Assembly: GCA_034190875.2 (NCBI GenBank)
Contig: CM067350.1
Location: 21,629,355 to 21,693,354 of the forward strand
DNA length: 64,000 bases
Source of the DNA: Urechis unicinctus
Taxonomy: Eukaryota > Annelida > Polychaeta > Xenopneusta > Urechidae
Direction: 5' to 3'
The position numbers and the translations under genes are program-made. Positions 1-12,013 of the stretch are shown one piece after another. A model generated the notes under the pieces. It searched no databases. It saw nothing but the letters and a program-made list of their open reading frames with translations, and was not told the DNA's origin. Every line of letters starts with the position of its first letter. Positions within the stretch are counted from its first letter, which is position 1.

Positions 1-554
1 TTAATTATGATGCGTTTTTGACAGTGTGAACGATCCTCTAGATATCTGCAGTTATATGCCTCACAGTTTAACGTAGTTTGACAATCTGTGCTTGAACGCT
101 ATTAACAGCAAGAAAAATCATAGTATTTTGTCTTCGGCTTTCGTGTCACAGGAAAACGCAAGCTGCGAAATGGAGAGCGGAGCGTCTCTGACATCTCGTG
201 TGAGGATTGGAGATGCTGCCGAGCCCACACTTCACGTGGGTTGACAAGTTAGTTCTCATTTCGACTTGCATAAGAGGTGCATTTCATCAAATTTGTGAAA
301 AAACAACTACATTTACCGATTCCCTGCTACGTTTAGTAAAGATATCCCAAAACTCGGGTCCAGTCAGTGACCCCAGCTGTTTATCAGATAGAGATGGATA
401 GATATAGACTTTGTGACGTCCGATATCATTTTTTTTGACGGAGCGTGGATTTTACACGACAGGCGCTACTTTACATCCGATGCTGAAAACAGGGAGTTTT
501 ATCGATAATATCAACAAAATGGTGGAGTTGCGCATGCGTTGTTTCTGGTCCAGG
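1..554. other. Intergenic, nothing recognised
   Basis: I see no convincing exon, RNA gene or named repeat here. The short open frame at 207-401 has no recognisable similarity and no splice context. The last nine bases (546-554) are the left target-site duplication of the short element that follows. Confidence 0.5.
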
Positions 555-611
555 TCGCCCTACAAGACGTGTGAGTAGGTATATATTTATATTACCGTTC
601 GACCGGAGCTA
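555..611. mobile_element. Ultra-short TIR element, family B (57 bp)
   Basis: The element is delimited by a perfect 9-bp target-site duplication, tggtccagg, at 546-554 and 612-620. Its left end is TCGCCCTACAAGACG (TAGCCC in other copies) and its right end is CGACCGGAGCTA. The centre holds gtatatatttatattaccg, the 19-bp core also present in family A. It has no coding capacity. The match to the 56-bp reconstructed unit at 50652-52000 shows that this is a complete element and not a fragment. Confidence 0.85.
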
Positions 612-1390
612 TGGTCCAGGTCGCTGTTAATTTGAATTTTTTTGTAAATACATTTCGTAGGCATTATTGTCGCCTCGCCTATTCGAGTAAATGAATGAGT
701 TAGTGTATGCGTCGGATGCATCGAATTTGTCGACCGTTTTTCGCAGTAAAATTGTCAACCCCATTATTTAAATTTCAATGAAACCAATTTCACTATTGCT
801 TCTAATGCCGCGGTAAATTCATTCGAGCAGCCATGCTTGACGCACTTATCGATATGGAATTGATGCGCGTGGTCTATTTTCTGCTGTTCTGGTGAGCTCT
901 GTTTGCAGACATTAACTGTTTACGACTCCGACGCCTCTTTGGTAACGGGAAGGTTCCAAACCATTTGCTGATTAGGCGCCCGGATCAGTGCAGAAGTCTG
1001 TTATCCTATGTAAATAGCATTAATACCGACTGAGAGCCCCGAACGTTTTTCCTACGAAAATCTATATGAAGTCTCCCAGAAGCGTCCGGCAAGAACCGTC
1101 GTTGGGTATGAGCAGCGAAGACGGAGTAACAAGGAAGTGATGTGCTACAGTGTTATTTTTTGCTTCCATCTATGTCATTTACTACCTGTCCGGCAATAAG
1201 CCAATACACTAAGGATATTCAGTCTTCTATTCGTAAATAAAAATGTCACGTCAGCCATATTTCTTCTTACATTTTGACTTGCTCGACTTGACTCCGTCGC
1301 CTCTCAAATGACATCAAAAAAGCAAAAGAGAGGCGCTCACAAAACTCGAGGTTTACCTGAAAGATTACCTGCAGGAGGAAGGGGGGTTTC

Positions 1391-1915
1391 GGTCAAAGTG
1401 TCACGACCTGGACAGGGTTGTTGCTTTACGAAACAGAAAAAAACCCGGAGTTTTGAACAATTTTGATTTTGCTTCCATTATTGTGTAGTTGTAAAATGTC
1501 TTGGTTACAATCCTTCAATCAATCAAGTCATCAATGATTAATCAATAAAGGCGTATTGAAACAGCCTCCGAACTCTATTTACAATATCATTCAAATGAAT
1601 GGATGGGGTGGGGTGTAGGGGGGGGGGTGGGGTCAAAGTGTCACGACCTGGACAGGGTTGTTGCTTTAAGAAACTGAGATGAACCACTTACGCTGAACAT
1701 AACACGAGTATCACTGATTCATTACTCAGAACCCTGCATGGTGCATTTTACGGAGTTTTGAACAATTTTGATTTTGCTTCCATTTTTGTGTAGTTTTAAA
1801 ATATCTTGGTTACAATCCTTTCATGTTATTGGGAATACCAAGTCATCTATGAATAATCGATAAAGGCGTATTGAAACAGCCTCCGAACTCTATTTACTAT
1901 GTCATTCAAATGAAT
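1391..1915. repeat. Tandem direct duplication, two copies
   Basis: Copy 1 (1391-1600) and copy 2 (1631-1915) share most of their sequence, from ggtcaaagtgtcacgacctg to the shared end tcattcaaatgaat. Copy 2 carries about 75 extra bases after its first 50. A diverged third relative lies in an ENDOV intron near 41950-42080 (motif ttacaatccttcgtgttatt). This is therefore a dispersed repeat that happens to be tandem here. No coding potential is seen. Confidence 0.75.
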
Positions 1916-2187
1916 AGCGATCTGGACCAGTAACTACGCATGTGCAATTCTTCTTTTTCTGGTATTATCGCTCCACCCGGTTTTAAACTTCGGATGTATT
2001 GTAGCGTCTACCATGTGCCATGGGTTAAACTACACGTCCAGTAAAAGAAAATAAGAACTCGAACTTTACATTACTAAACGTTGTAGGGAAACGGTCGACG
2101 ATTTTTTTTTCCAAATCAGAATTTTGATGAAATGCACCTTTAAATTAATTGTATTATTTATCGTATGCGTAGTTTTAGTCAAAAGCC

Positions 2188-3120
2188 TAGCCGCGAACGA
2201 CGGTAATATAAATATATACCGTCGTGAGTGAGGATATGTGGGTCGTGTGGCAATTTTTTTTAATCCGCGTCTCCGCGGCTTACCACCAAGTTGTGTACTT
2301 ACGTAAATATATATTTCGACAAATGAGATGAATATCCGCTTCTCCGCACTATTTTGGTTATCCACTGGCTCGTGATTATTTAGCAATTGTCAAATGAACA
2401 TTTAGAATCACAACTTTCATTCGCGGCAGCCCCAGTTTTGGAGATATGACGTCACATTACGCAGTTTCATTTTCACTCGCCATGTGGCTGCAGGTCCCGG
2501 AGGAGGGGGGCGTATATAGAGGTAGTATACATGTGTCGGGGTAGGTTTTTTTTTTCGGCCTCCGACGGGTTTTGTTGACCTCATAATTGTAGGATGGGGT
2601 ATGCTCTTGCCATTTTTACCTTGTATGACGGGTACAGGTTTTGAGATCCCGGGGCACAACCCTACGTAGGACAAGGCCAAGTGCCCCCTCCAGACTGCGG
2701 GAATCAATAAGTGTTATCTTTTTTTAAATGTCAATGTGATATCGTTGAATACATATCGCCCTTCAAAGTAGATATTTCCAAAAGATAATCATTGACAAAA
2801 TGACACATATACTCAAATAATAAAATTCAGAAAGAAAAAGTTCGCTTGCGAGGAACCTTGTCTGCGCATGCGCGCAGAAACCGATCTTGTCGTTCAAAAT
2901 AAACATGAACTTTTCAGAATTTGTGTGGCCGGATTAAATCGCCTTTGACGAAATCTCACACGTAAACTAACTCAACTTGTTAATAAACATTCATTTATGT
3001 GAAAAATTATTCTTCATATGTACATTTGTGTAATTATCATGTATAATTGGAACTCATGTATCGTTCACGCGCATTCGGTTACGATCTTTGCACGACGTTA
3101 ATAAACGTCGTGCACGGCTA
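2188..3120 (+). mobile_element. Family A TIR element, 933 bp, copy 1
   Basis: The ends are TAGCCGCGAACGACGG and CGTCGTGCACGGCTA, flanked by a perfect 9-bp target-site duplication, tcaaaagcc (2179-2187 and 3121-3129). Each end forms a small palindrome; the left one contains the family core ggtaatataaatatatacc. The body has no recognisable transposase. It includes a G-rich module (about 2500-2660) with short repeats around gggtacaggtttt, seen again in the elements at 5478-6417 and 24992-25339. This is probably a non-autonomous DNA transposon (MITE) with an unknown autonomous partner. Confidence 0.88.
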
Positions 3121-3129
3121 TCAAAAGCC

Positions 3130-4895
3130 TTGCAATTCAATTCTAAGTCTCCGAGTGTGGGACAATTACGATCACTTGAAGGACTTAAAAAGGCTCTCTA
3201 ATATACTAAGCCTTGGTTCGAACAAACGACTGATAGATTTTTGACCTCATGGAAACGAGTTTTGTCAGCCAAGTTTTGTGTTGTTGTCATCGCTCAAGTA
3301 AACGACCGCTTTACAATAGCTTTTTTTATGCGGAAAGGGTGGGTATAATTGATTGACATGCGGACCAGTCAGGATCGCTATGGAAAACATACCCAGCTAA
3401 CTGAAATCATATACAATTAGCCTAACAGTAATGGCATATTGTTGTGTACTTAGTGTTTATGCATTATCTCAAATGTTGTTCATTATAATCAAAATATTGT
3501 ATTGGGACATTCTATACTGATTTAGTGAGGCTGCGTTTTGTTCGTAAAAAAAGAAGCGAAATTTCCATCTTGGGAAGGTCAGCGTGTAGGTAAAGAAACT
3601 TCGCCTCTTACATGTTGCAGCTTGTGCCCTTACTCTCGGACTTCAATGTTGCCGCTGTAAGGTGGTATAAGACCATCAGCTGCGTTCGCTGCGCGCATGA
3701 TATCCAAATGTTTTACGTCCCTCGACTACTACCAACTTTCCTGTGTCCGGAAGCTCATTGATCGTCCGGGAGAAACAAAATCGCGAGCTCTGATTTTTCG
3801 ACTAGTTGATCAAAGCTTTCGTAAACAACATAAATTAATCACTATTAATTTTATTCTCGCATAATCAATTCCTGTTGTCCAAAGCTCGTTGAAAAATGCT
3901 TGGCAGCATTAATGCTCGCGCTTAAACGAATTTATTGATTTTCAGTAACGAAAATTATGCCCCGGACAATCAATCATCTAACGGACACAGGAAAGTTGCT
4001 ATTCGGCTAAAATAGCGTTTGAACTCAAATAAAGTACCCTTCATGGGTGGCAAATATCGGGGCGGATGGTTTTGTTAGGTAGAATGATATGTCCTCAATG
4101 GATACGGAGGGCGACAAGCTCGTGAGCTTTAGGTGGTCTGACTCCAATTGTGACAGTGATGATGACTTAGGTTGCTCAGTTTGAACTTATTGTAAAAATG
4201 AATGGTTGGTCCTCTCAGGAATATGCTCTTGAATATTGGCCACAAGGTTGCGAGGTCAGGCTCTGGGTGAACGTAGTGACCTCGAAATGGCTCAAAATAC
4301 TGATTACCATATACTCGCTCACTCATGGACATTGGGGTCATGTGGGGGTGGGGGTGGGAGCTTGCCAGGAGAAACAGAGACTGCACGAGAGGCAATAAAC
4401 CAATATTAGCTACACCTAATAAGACTTCTGGTTTTCACATTATCAAGCTTCCTGAAGAAAAACAGCTTCTAAGAATTTACAAAAGGACTTTAAGAACTTC
4501 TGATTAGTCGAGACGACCTCATTACGACAAAGCACCACGCTACTATGGTGGTAGTCTACATCACTCGACTCTGGGGGTTCGCTTCTCTCCACCACAGCCA
4601 GAGAGGTTGGAGCCAGAGAGGGTGTGGGGGCTCAAGGTGATTGGGGATCAAGACAAATAAGATAGCGTGTTCACAATTTTTTTCTGGCGGAGGCGCGAAT
4701 GATCTCGAGCCCGCTTAGCGAAGCTATACGATCTATTAATACTTGTGGTTGATTGATAGTGAAGGAAATTGGTACAGGAAATTGGTACATATATCTGAAT
4801 ACCCGAATACACGCTTTGACTGATTAAAAAACCGCATGTACTTACTGGTGAAGTTGCTAACGAAGCAGAGATAGGAGCGTTATCGTGGCAGAGAT
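3130..4895. other. Intergenic, no gene recognised
   Basis: I see no exon-like structure. A fragment of the family D element (taggtaaagaaacttcgcct) begins near 3587 without a matching right end. The small overlapping open frames near 4129-4507 show no recognisable family and look like chance. Confidence 0.45.
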
Positions 4896-5021
4896 TAGGC
4901 AAAGAAACACCGCCTCTGACAGCGCCGCGCTATTTACTACTTTCGATCTCTCACATCTGAGCTGTAGGTGGCATCAGATCAACAACACACCAGGGGCGAG
5001 TGCCTTGCCTAGGTTGGCCTA
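4896..5021 (+). mobile_element. Family D MITE (126 bp)
   Basis: It starts TAGGCAAAGAAACACCGCC and ends TTGGCCTA. The flanks are ggcagagat (4887-4895) and ggcagtgat (5022-5030), a 9-bp target-site duplication with one mismatch. The interior contains the family hallmarks tactactttcgatctctca and caccaggggcgagtgcc. It is non-coding. Confidence 0.75.
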
Positions 5022-5326
5022 GGCAGTGATAAGAGCGTAATGACCTGGTACATTCGTGATCATAATGTTGTTTTTAAAGTGAGGTTTATGTGTCGGATGC
5101 AATGAGTACGTGTTGCCAGAAGCAAAGCGATTGTCAAAGTGAAATTGCACTAACTTTTGGAGGTCTAAAATAATGCTTTTATGACATAAATGGTTCGTTC
5201 TGGATTCCCCGAGTTCATATATTACCATTTTTGAATGATTTGTTTAAATACTGCCTGTATTGATGTGTTCTGAGTTATGATTTGAGCGATATTCCAAGGA
5301 TTAACAGAGTATACTATACAGAAAAA

Positions 5327-7752
5327 TAAGCCCTACAAGACGGACGTCTATGTAGACGTCCTTCCATGTTTTGAAGGTAATGACAAATTTGCACCTATAA
5401 ATGTATAATGACGATGTATTCAGCTGACATGGACTACCATTACGATTGCAGTGGTAGTGGCATCATCAATGAGCACATAGCCGTGCACGACGTTTATTAA
5501 CGTCGTGCGATGATCGTAACCAAATGCGGCGCGACAATACATGAGTTCCAATTATACACGATTATTACAGACATGTACATATGAAGAATAATTTTTCACA
5601 TAATTGAATGTTTATTAACAAGTTGAGTTATAGTTTACGTGTGAGATTTCGTCAAAGGCGATTTAATCCAGCCACACAAATTCTGAAAAGTTCATGTTTA
5701 TTTTGAACGACAAGATCGGTTTCTGCACGCATTCGCAGACAAGGTTCTTCGCAAGCGAACTTTTTCTTTCTGAATTTTATTATTTAAGTATATGTGTCAT
5801 TTTGTCAATGATTATCTTTTGGAAATATCTACTTTGAAGGGCGATATGTATTCAACGATATCACATTGACATTTAAAAAAAGATAACACTTATTGATTCC
5901 CGCAGTCTGGAGGGGGCACTTGGCCTTGTCCTGCGTAGGGTTGTGCCCCGGCATCTCAAAAACCTGTACCCGTCATACAAGGTAAAAATGGCAAGAGCAT
6001 ACCCCATCCTACAATTATGAGGTCAACAAAACTCGTCGGGAGGCCGAAAAAAAACCTACCCCGACACATGTATACTACCTCTATATACTTAAGTGCCCCC
6101 TCCCCCGGGACCTGCAGCCACATGGCGAGTGAAAATGAAACTGCGTAATGTGACGTCATATCTCTAAAACTGGGGCTGCCGTGAACGAAAGTTGTGATTC
6201 TAAAAGTTCATTTGACAATTGCTAAATAATCACGAGACAGTGGATAACCAAAATAGTCCGGTTAACCGGATATTCATCTCATTTGTCGACATATATATTT
6301 ACGTAAGTACACAACATTGATGAGAAGCTATATGCACGCGAAATACAAAAATTGCCACACGACCCACATATCCTCAATCACAACGGTATATATTTATATT
6401 ACCGTCGTGCGCGGCTAATGAGCACATTGCGCCATACTTATGATGAAGCGGTGGGTGCGTGCAGGCGCAGTCCGGGCTATTTCAATCAGATGACAGTTCA
6501 AAATCCATGGCGCATGTTCAACTCGGTGTCTGGGGGAACTGCTTTGCCGCACATATGCCTTTGATAATGGAGTCAAGGTTAAACATGTCTGCTGCAATCC
6601 AGCATAAAAAAACATGCATACATCAAAATATTCACCTCAAAGTTTTGTCACCGCTTTTCTTTAATGAATTTACTGTAAGCAGGACATTGTTGATGGCTCT
6701 CTTGATAAAATTATATGGTCGTGATAAAAAAAGAATTCTGCCCGCCCACAGGGCTAATGTAGTTTGATATGAACTTTCAACGCAAGAAACTGAAATGCAT
6801 GGATGAGCTGTGGAGCAGCTCTTGCCTGATGGCACCTGGAGACACCGAGTAGAACCCACTGTATGAGCACCTAGTGAATGGAGAGCAAACAAAAAGCATG
6901 TAATGTTACATTCAAAGAATCACATCGATCGGGGGTAAGCTTTTGACATTTTTTCTCAGCCTCTTGATATATGTTGTTTTCTAGATGGGAAATCCACTTG
7001 ATAATTGAAAACATCCCTTAATGGGCGCGAAATGTGACCATGCAGGACGTCAACAAAGACTGGGGCTACAAAAAGCCCTGCTTTTTGCAAAAAAGTTTTG
7101 CGATAAATTTTAGTTGGGTGGCTTATTGTTTAAGCTATGTACCTTTCGAGTCATCACACTCGTACTCGAATGTACATCTTCTCTTTCAGTGGGTGCGGTT
7201 AACATTGGGGTTGTCCAAGCTCCACCCTGTACGCAATAAGTTCGGGTTCAAACTAGATTAGCCCTGCTGGTCGGCAGAATTTTTTTTCATGACCCTATTG
7301 CATAAATCTTAAAAACAGTTCTATCTAGAAAGCTATCAACAACGTCCAGCTCATAGTTAATTTATTAAAAGAAGCTGAGACAAAGCTTTTGAGGTGAGGC
7401 TGAGCCCCACAGACGGGAAGTTGAGCGCCTACCATGCTTCTTGAAGTATCATTGGATTGAAATGGTCTGAACTGCACCTGCGCACTGCTACTGCCTCATT
7501 GTTAAGATAAACATGGCACAATTGGCTCATTGATGATGCCACCACGACTGCAATAGTAATGGTAGTCCATGTTAGCTGAATACACCACTCATGATTATAG
7601 GTGCAAATTATTCATTACCAACAAAACATGCGATGAAAACAAAAAACTCACCAGGTGTAACACGTTCAAGGTATATTATTTGAATTATGGATGTTTGCGT
7701 TGAGTTGGATTCAGTCGCTGTGGAGCGTCTACATAAACGTCCTGTAGGGCTA
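5327..7752. mobile_element. Large family B-like element with inverted arms, interrupted by a family A element
   Basis: The left end (TAAGCCCTACAAGACGG) and right end (ACGTCCTGTAGGGCTA at 7737-7752) are inverted copies of family B termini. The arms extend inward: 5327-5477 plus 6418-about 6500 match the reverse complement of about 7430-7752, with roughly 100 extra bases in the right arm. The left arm is split by the family A element at 5478-6417. I could not find a target-site duplication, so this is probably an old, decayed copy. The middle (about 6560-7420) has no recognisable protein. Confidence 0.55.
5478..6417 (-). mobile_element. Family A TIR element, 940 bp, copy 2 (opposite orientation)
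   Basis: A perfect 9-bp target-site duplication, atgagcaca, lies at 5469-5477 and 6418-6426. The ends are TAGCCGTGCACGACG and CGTCGTGCGCGGCTA. The whole element is the reverse complement of the 2188-3120 copy apart from scattered substitutions and small indels. The two together look like a giant inverted repeat but are two independent insertions. This copy landed inside the older family B-like element 5327-7752. Confidence 0.88.
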
Positions 7753-7831
7753 TATTGCACCCAGCTGACCAATATGAACTCTATAATTACCACAGGTTGG
7801 ACATATGAGGTCAACTTCAAGAATTAAATTT

Positions 7832-8253
7832 TCTTATACTATATTTTCTTGCTTATACTGCACTCCTTCGTTATGGTTTTTCGGGGCTGCTTGTTGCTTG
7901 AGTGAGGACTAGCCAGAGAAATAACGCGAGTCCAGGAGTAGAACTCTTGTTGTTTTTTTTAGTTTACCAATGTACTTTTGATGGATTCTCGGTCAGAATC
8001 TTTTCAGAATTTCATGGCTAGATATTCTCCTCAAAATGTAATGAGGGGGTTGATTATATAGTGCTCCTAGGAGTTGGATTTCCCCTTAGCCCATGACCAG
8101 CCCATGCCATTGGTCTACAGCCTCTGGCCCAACAAGTCTGCATGGGGTGAGGACTCTTAAGCCATTAACCAATGGGATTTGGCGCAGGCCACATTATGCT
8201 GATAATTAAGGGGGAGGGCCTGGGGAGACTTTAGGTAGAATAGTATCATAACA
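7832..8253 (-). mobile_element. Solo LTR (422 bp) with 4-bp TSD
   Basis: The sequence runs from TCTTATACTA to ATCATAACA between duplicated target bases attt (7828-7831 and 8254-8257). It aligns along its length with the better preserved solo LTR at 13991-14397, for example gactagccagagaaataac and the shared ggggag-rich end. The orientation is inferred from that copy. No internal retrotransposon sequence remains, consistent with LTR-LTR recombination. Confidence 0.75.
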
Positions 8254-8590
8254 ATTTGTGATATCCAATTTCCCTCCTGTAATATAACAGATTTTACATT
8301 GGTCAGCTGGGTCAACAACTGTTTACAATGCAAATTAAATTATATTGTTTTAACAACAAGGTGGCATCTAGTAATTGAGGTGAATGAGGATGACTGTTGT
8401 GGTTAACTTACTTGCATATGGTCTGGTGTTAATATTTAGACAGGAAACTAGGTGTGTGTCAATCATAAAATATGCTGGGTGGTGCCAGCATGTTTAATGA
8501 AAGAAGTCAAGTCAATCAGGTTTAAGCTTGGATTTCTTGTATTAAGTGTGTGTGTTTAGATATGGATGTTATGTGTGTATCTTAGGTGTA

Positions 8591-11500
8591 ATGAAGACGC
8601 TCTGGATCAGATGGAGACCGGTTGCTGCAGGCGCCACACTCCTCCTCCTCATCTACATTATCTTCAGAGGTCAGAAGTCCACTTGTCATGCACATCACAT
8701 CAAATGCATCATGCTCGAGTCTTGGCTCACCATCCGTGTCTCTTTTGCTGGTGTTTGTGTTCAGGTTACGGAGAGAATTCTTGCAATGTGTTCTACGAGA
8801 GAGAACCCTCATTGGAGCATGTTAAGGAATACTGCCGCTCACCCCATGGTTCAGCGAGTGGACAGGAAGGTACACTGACTCAAGCGTTGTTGATACAGAG
8901 AACATTGTACAACAATATATGACATGGACAAACTGCCTCAACCAATGTTATACGGTTTTCAGACATCGTGTTACATTTACCTCAGAAGTTATGTAGAGTA
9001 TATTCAGCATTTGCTTAGGGTATAGGCGTATAGGTTGCCAAACTTTTGACAGATTTTGAATTTGAAAAAAGGTGGTTTGGACAGGCAGTGTGGAAATCAA
9101 ATTATGAATTAAACAATCAATTCTGATCGATCACGGTACATGTGGGGAGTTGTGTGAACGTTATGACAGATACTGATAGCAGCACATCTCCCATGAATAA
9201 ATTACTGCACCAATTTCCAGAATCAAGTCTGACATTATGATGTTCATGTAGTTCACAGAATCAAGTCTGACATTATGATGTTCATGTAGTTCACATGCAG
9301 CTGTTGAAAACACAGGCATTCGGTTCCCAATGGCAGGCTTCTGGGCATACTTTTTTATTCATTGATTTTGAGTATGAAATCGTTTTTTTATTTATTTATT
9401 TTATAAACATGGAAAATTTTTTACGTTTTATTATTATTTTTTATTATAAACATTTTTTAAACATGGAACATTTAACGGATGTACTTACTACATGGATAGA
9501 AATTAGGATGTATGGTTTAGTAATCTAATGCATGTAAGTTGGAGTGCAAGAAAAACACGTACAGAAGTATGATGCTGACGTGAAGGCTGTACAGCTTAAA
9601 TATTATGAATGAATTATTGGGAAACGTTATGGAGGAATTTGGTAGGTTCTAAAATTTAAGGTCAAGTAAATAAAAACTGTGCACTAGGGGTCGGTACCAA
9701 CTAGCGCGCCACAAGCAGGCTACCAAACCCTAACTCCTGTGGAGGGGGGTGGTAGGTTTTTCCTATAAGGCTCAGACTGGCTGGCAACTGATTAAGAGCT
9801 AAGATGAATGATTGGTGAAATATGATAAACATTCAAAAAACATACAAGTGCAAAATGATAGTACCATAAATATAGTAATAATTATACTAGTGAAGGGACT
9901 TTAGTCAAATATTAAACTGAACTGTATTCAAGGTATGGAAGGAGAACGGGAATTGTTGAAAGTTAATTTAAATTAATTCAATAATTTAATTAAGTCTTGT
10001 CTGTGTCTTGTTTGTATTTTCGGGAGGATCCACACTTGCTCGGTGGAAGCACCTGGCAGGAGACGTCAGACGCGCAAACTAGGCGGCAGTTTACGTAATA
10101 GCAAGGTTCTAAGGAGGCAGTGTGGTTGCAGAACATATAGTGACAAATGTTATAGGTGGTTAAGTATTGCCAAGACACTGCAGCCGGATTAGAATTATAA
10201 AATGGGGTGAGATACCTGCATTGCTTTGGTCCCACACAAATCTAGATAGCATGGAACGGCCTCACAAGGCAGGTGTGGTGCTGCTGTGGGACTAATTTCA
10301 ACATTGATGTGAACACAAGCATATTTACTTGCTTACAAGGAGTTCCCATGAGGTTACAGTGAGTAAGTGTATATGGGTGAGGTTCCTTTGAGTATATGTT
10401 TCTATTGAATAGGTTCCATCCATCCGTCTGTAGATGAGGTTTCATTTAGTTTGTGTCTGTAGATGGTTTTATTTAGTTTGTGTCTGCAGATGAGGTTTTA
10501 TTTAGTTTGTGTCTGTAGATGAGGTTTTATTTAGGTTTTTGTCTATATATGAGGTTTCATTGCGTCTGTGTCTATCAATGAAGTAATATTGAAAAAGTAT
10601 ATGAGTTTACATTAAGTCTGATGAAACCATGTATGTCTGTGTATCACAGGTGAGGTAACTACAATGAAAGATGGCAGCAAGCTGTGTCAATAGATGAGTT
10701 TACATTAAGTCTGATGAAACCATGTATGTCTGTGTATCACAGGTGAGGTAACTACAATGAAAGATGGCAGCAAGCTGTCTCTGGTGTCAGTTCACACGGT
10801 CATCCGTCATGGCGATCGCAACAATCTACACACGCTGCCCAACTACAACACTCTCTCACTCAGCTGTCAGTTTTCTGATGACTTCCTAGAACAGCATCCT
10901 GTGATGAGGGAATATGTTGCAAACATGGAGGAGAATTTGAAAAGAGGACCCCGCCAAGTGTCCCAGGCCTTCCATGGATGGCACATCTACCCCAACAATG
11001 TCCAATGCGAGTCAGGAATGTTGACTCCAATTGGTGCGACACAGCATGTCTTCAATGGACAACTCTTCAAACAGAAATACAGCACAAAGCACGACTTGTT
11101 TGGTGGCTCCAGTATAGAGCAATCCGTCCGAGTGATAAGCACTAACAGGTCCCGCACATTCCAGAGCGCCATGGCTTTGCTGTACGGATTCCTGCCCGAG
11201 TTAGACATCTCCAAGTTAGACATTCATATGGCCACTAATGCATCAATGTGTACAGGGAGCAGCGGTCATGTATGTACTTGTAAAGCAGCAGACCCATATG
11301 CAGATGTGATGTCATCCACTTACATGCAGACCAGTCCTCAGGTGAGGAAGAGTGTGATGGCTGATCACATGTACGCTGCCCTCAGCAAGGTGTTTGATAC
11401 CCCATCAAATGACCTCCCACGACCTTCCCACTTCATGGATGTAGCTATGGTTCATTTCTGCCACAGTGAACATTTACCCGGTGCTCATGGCCTCTGTATG

Positions 11501-12013
11501 CCGAGCTGGACGGTGAGAGACGTCTATGATGTCCTAGCTGAAAATGGTGCTAAACAAGCGAAAAACAGTGATTTTATCAGGATCTGCCGATTGAAGATGC
11601 AGCCTTTATTACATGAGATGGCAGACCGTATGATCCAGCAGGGCAGCGGAAAAACGCCCGTCAAGTTCGTCCTCTACTCCGGACACGATTCCACCATCGA
11701 TCCCCTTGCAGTCGCTCTAAACTTCACCACTGGACTTTGGTCCCCATATGCCTCCCGAATCGTATTTGAATTATATAAAGGAGAACTAAGAAGTCAACAA
11801 ACAGAACTTCCTCTTTTTTTAAGGGTTTTATATAATGGACAAGTAGTAACAAGTGCATTACCATTCTGTGGTAAAAGTGTCACTGATGGGACTCTTGGTT
11901 TGTGTCCACTCAATCAGTTTGTGAAATTTGTTCGTAAAGATAACTTGCACCAAATGGGAGAATCTCATTACGATGCTGCATGTTCTAAATCAATAGGATC
12001 TGTTTTGGGGTGA
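8591..12013 (+). CDS. PXYLP1: 2-phosphoxylose phosphatase 1 (PXYLP1-like), three exons
   Basis: In the known family this Golgi enzyme removes the 2-phosphate from xylose in the proteoglycan linker region. The model joins 8591-8669, 8765-8869 and 10743-12013, giving 484 residues (human about 480). All junctions are GT-AG and in phase (G|GT and G|GT). Residues 1-9 are basic-aromatic, followed by a hydrophobic signal anchor (about residues 11-25), as expected of a type II membrane protein. The histidine-phosphatase motif is VIRHGDRN just after the start of exon 3, and the second catalytic pair is YSGHDST, with the acid HD. Conserved blocks TNRSRTFQSA, LLYGFLP, HFCH and VRILYNG-like RVLYNG support the assignment. 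The ATG at 8591 is chosen because it immediately precedes the anchor. The exon 3 acceptor lies in a 93-bp tandem duplication. The likely poly(A) signal is at 12695-12700. Confidence 0.9.
9218..9296. repeat. 39-bp tandem duplication in PXYLP1 intron 2
   Basis: Two adjacent copies of about 39 bp (agaatcaagtctgacattat...) lie in intron 2. They are nearly identical, indicating a recent duplication. Confidence 0.7.
10421..10600. repeat. Degenerate minisatellite in PXYLP1 intron 2
   Basis: About five imperfect copies of a roughly 30-bp unit (gtctgtagatgaggttttat...) end just upstream of the duplicated exon 3 acceptor. Confidence 0.65.
10601..10778 (+). repeat. 93-bp tandem duplication containing the exon 3 splice acceptor
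   Basis: Bases 10601-10685 are identical to 10694-10778, at a spacing of 93 bp. Each copy contains the acceptor ctgtgtatcacag followed by the exon start gtgaggtaactac. The upstream acceptor (exon start 10650) would read into an in-frame TAG at 10691-10693. Only the downstream acceptor (10743) opens the 418-codon phosphatase frame. Confidence 0.9.

Noticed and set aside
2188..6417. A single large inverted-repeat transposon with 0.93-kb TIRs
   Set aside because: Each arm has its own perfect 9-bp duplication, so these are two independent insertions.
8546..8878. A 110-codon frame read through the PXYLP1 exon 1 donor
   Set aside because: Splicing at 8669/8765 is required to connect the signal anchor with the rest in phase. 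The upstream start at 8546 is not needed.
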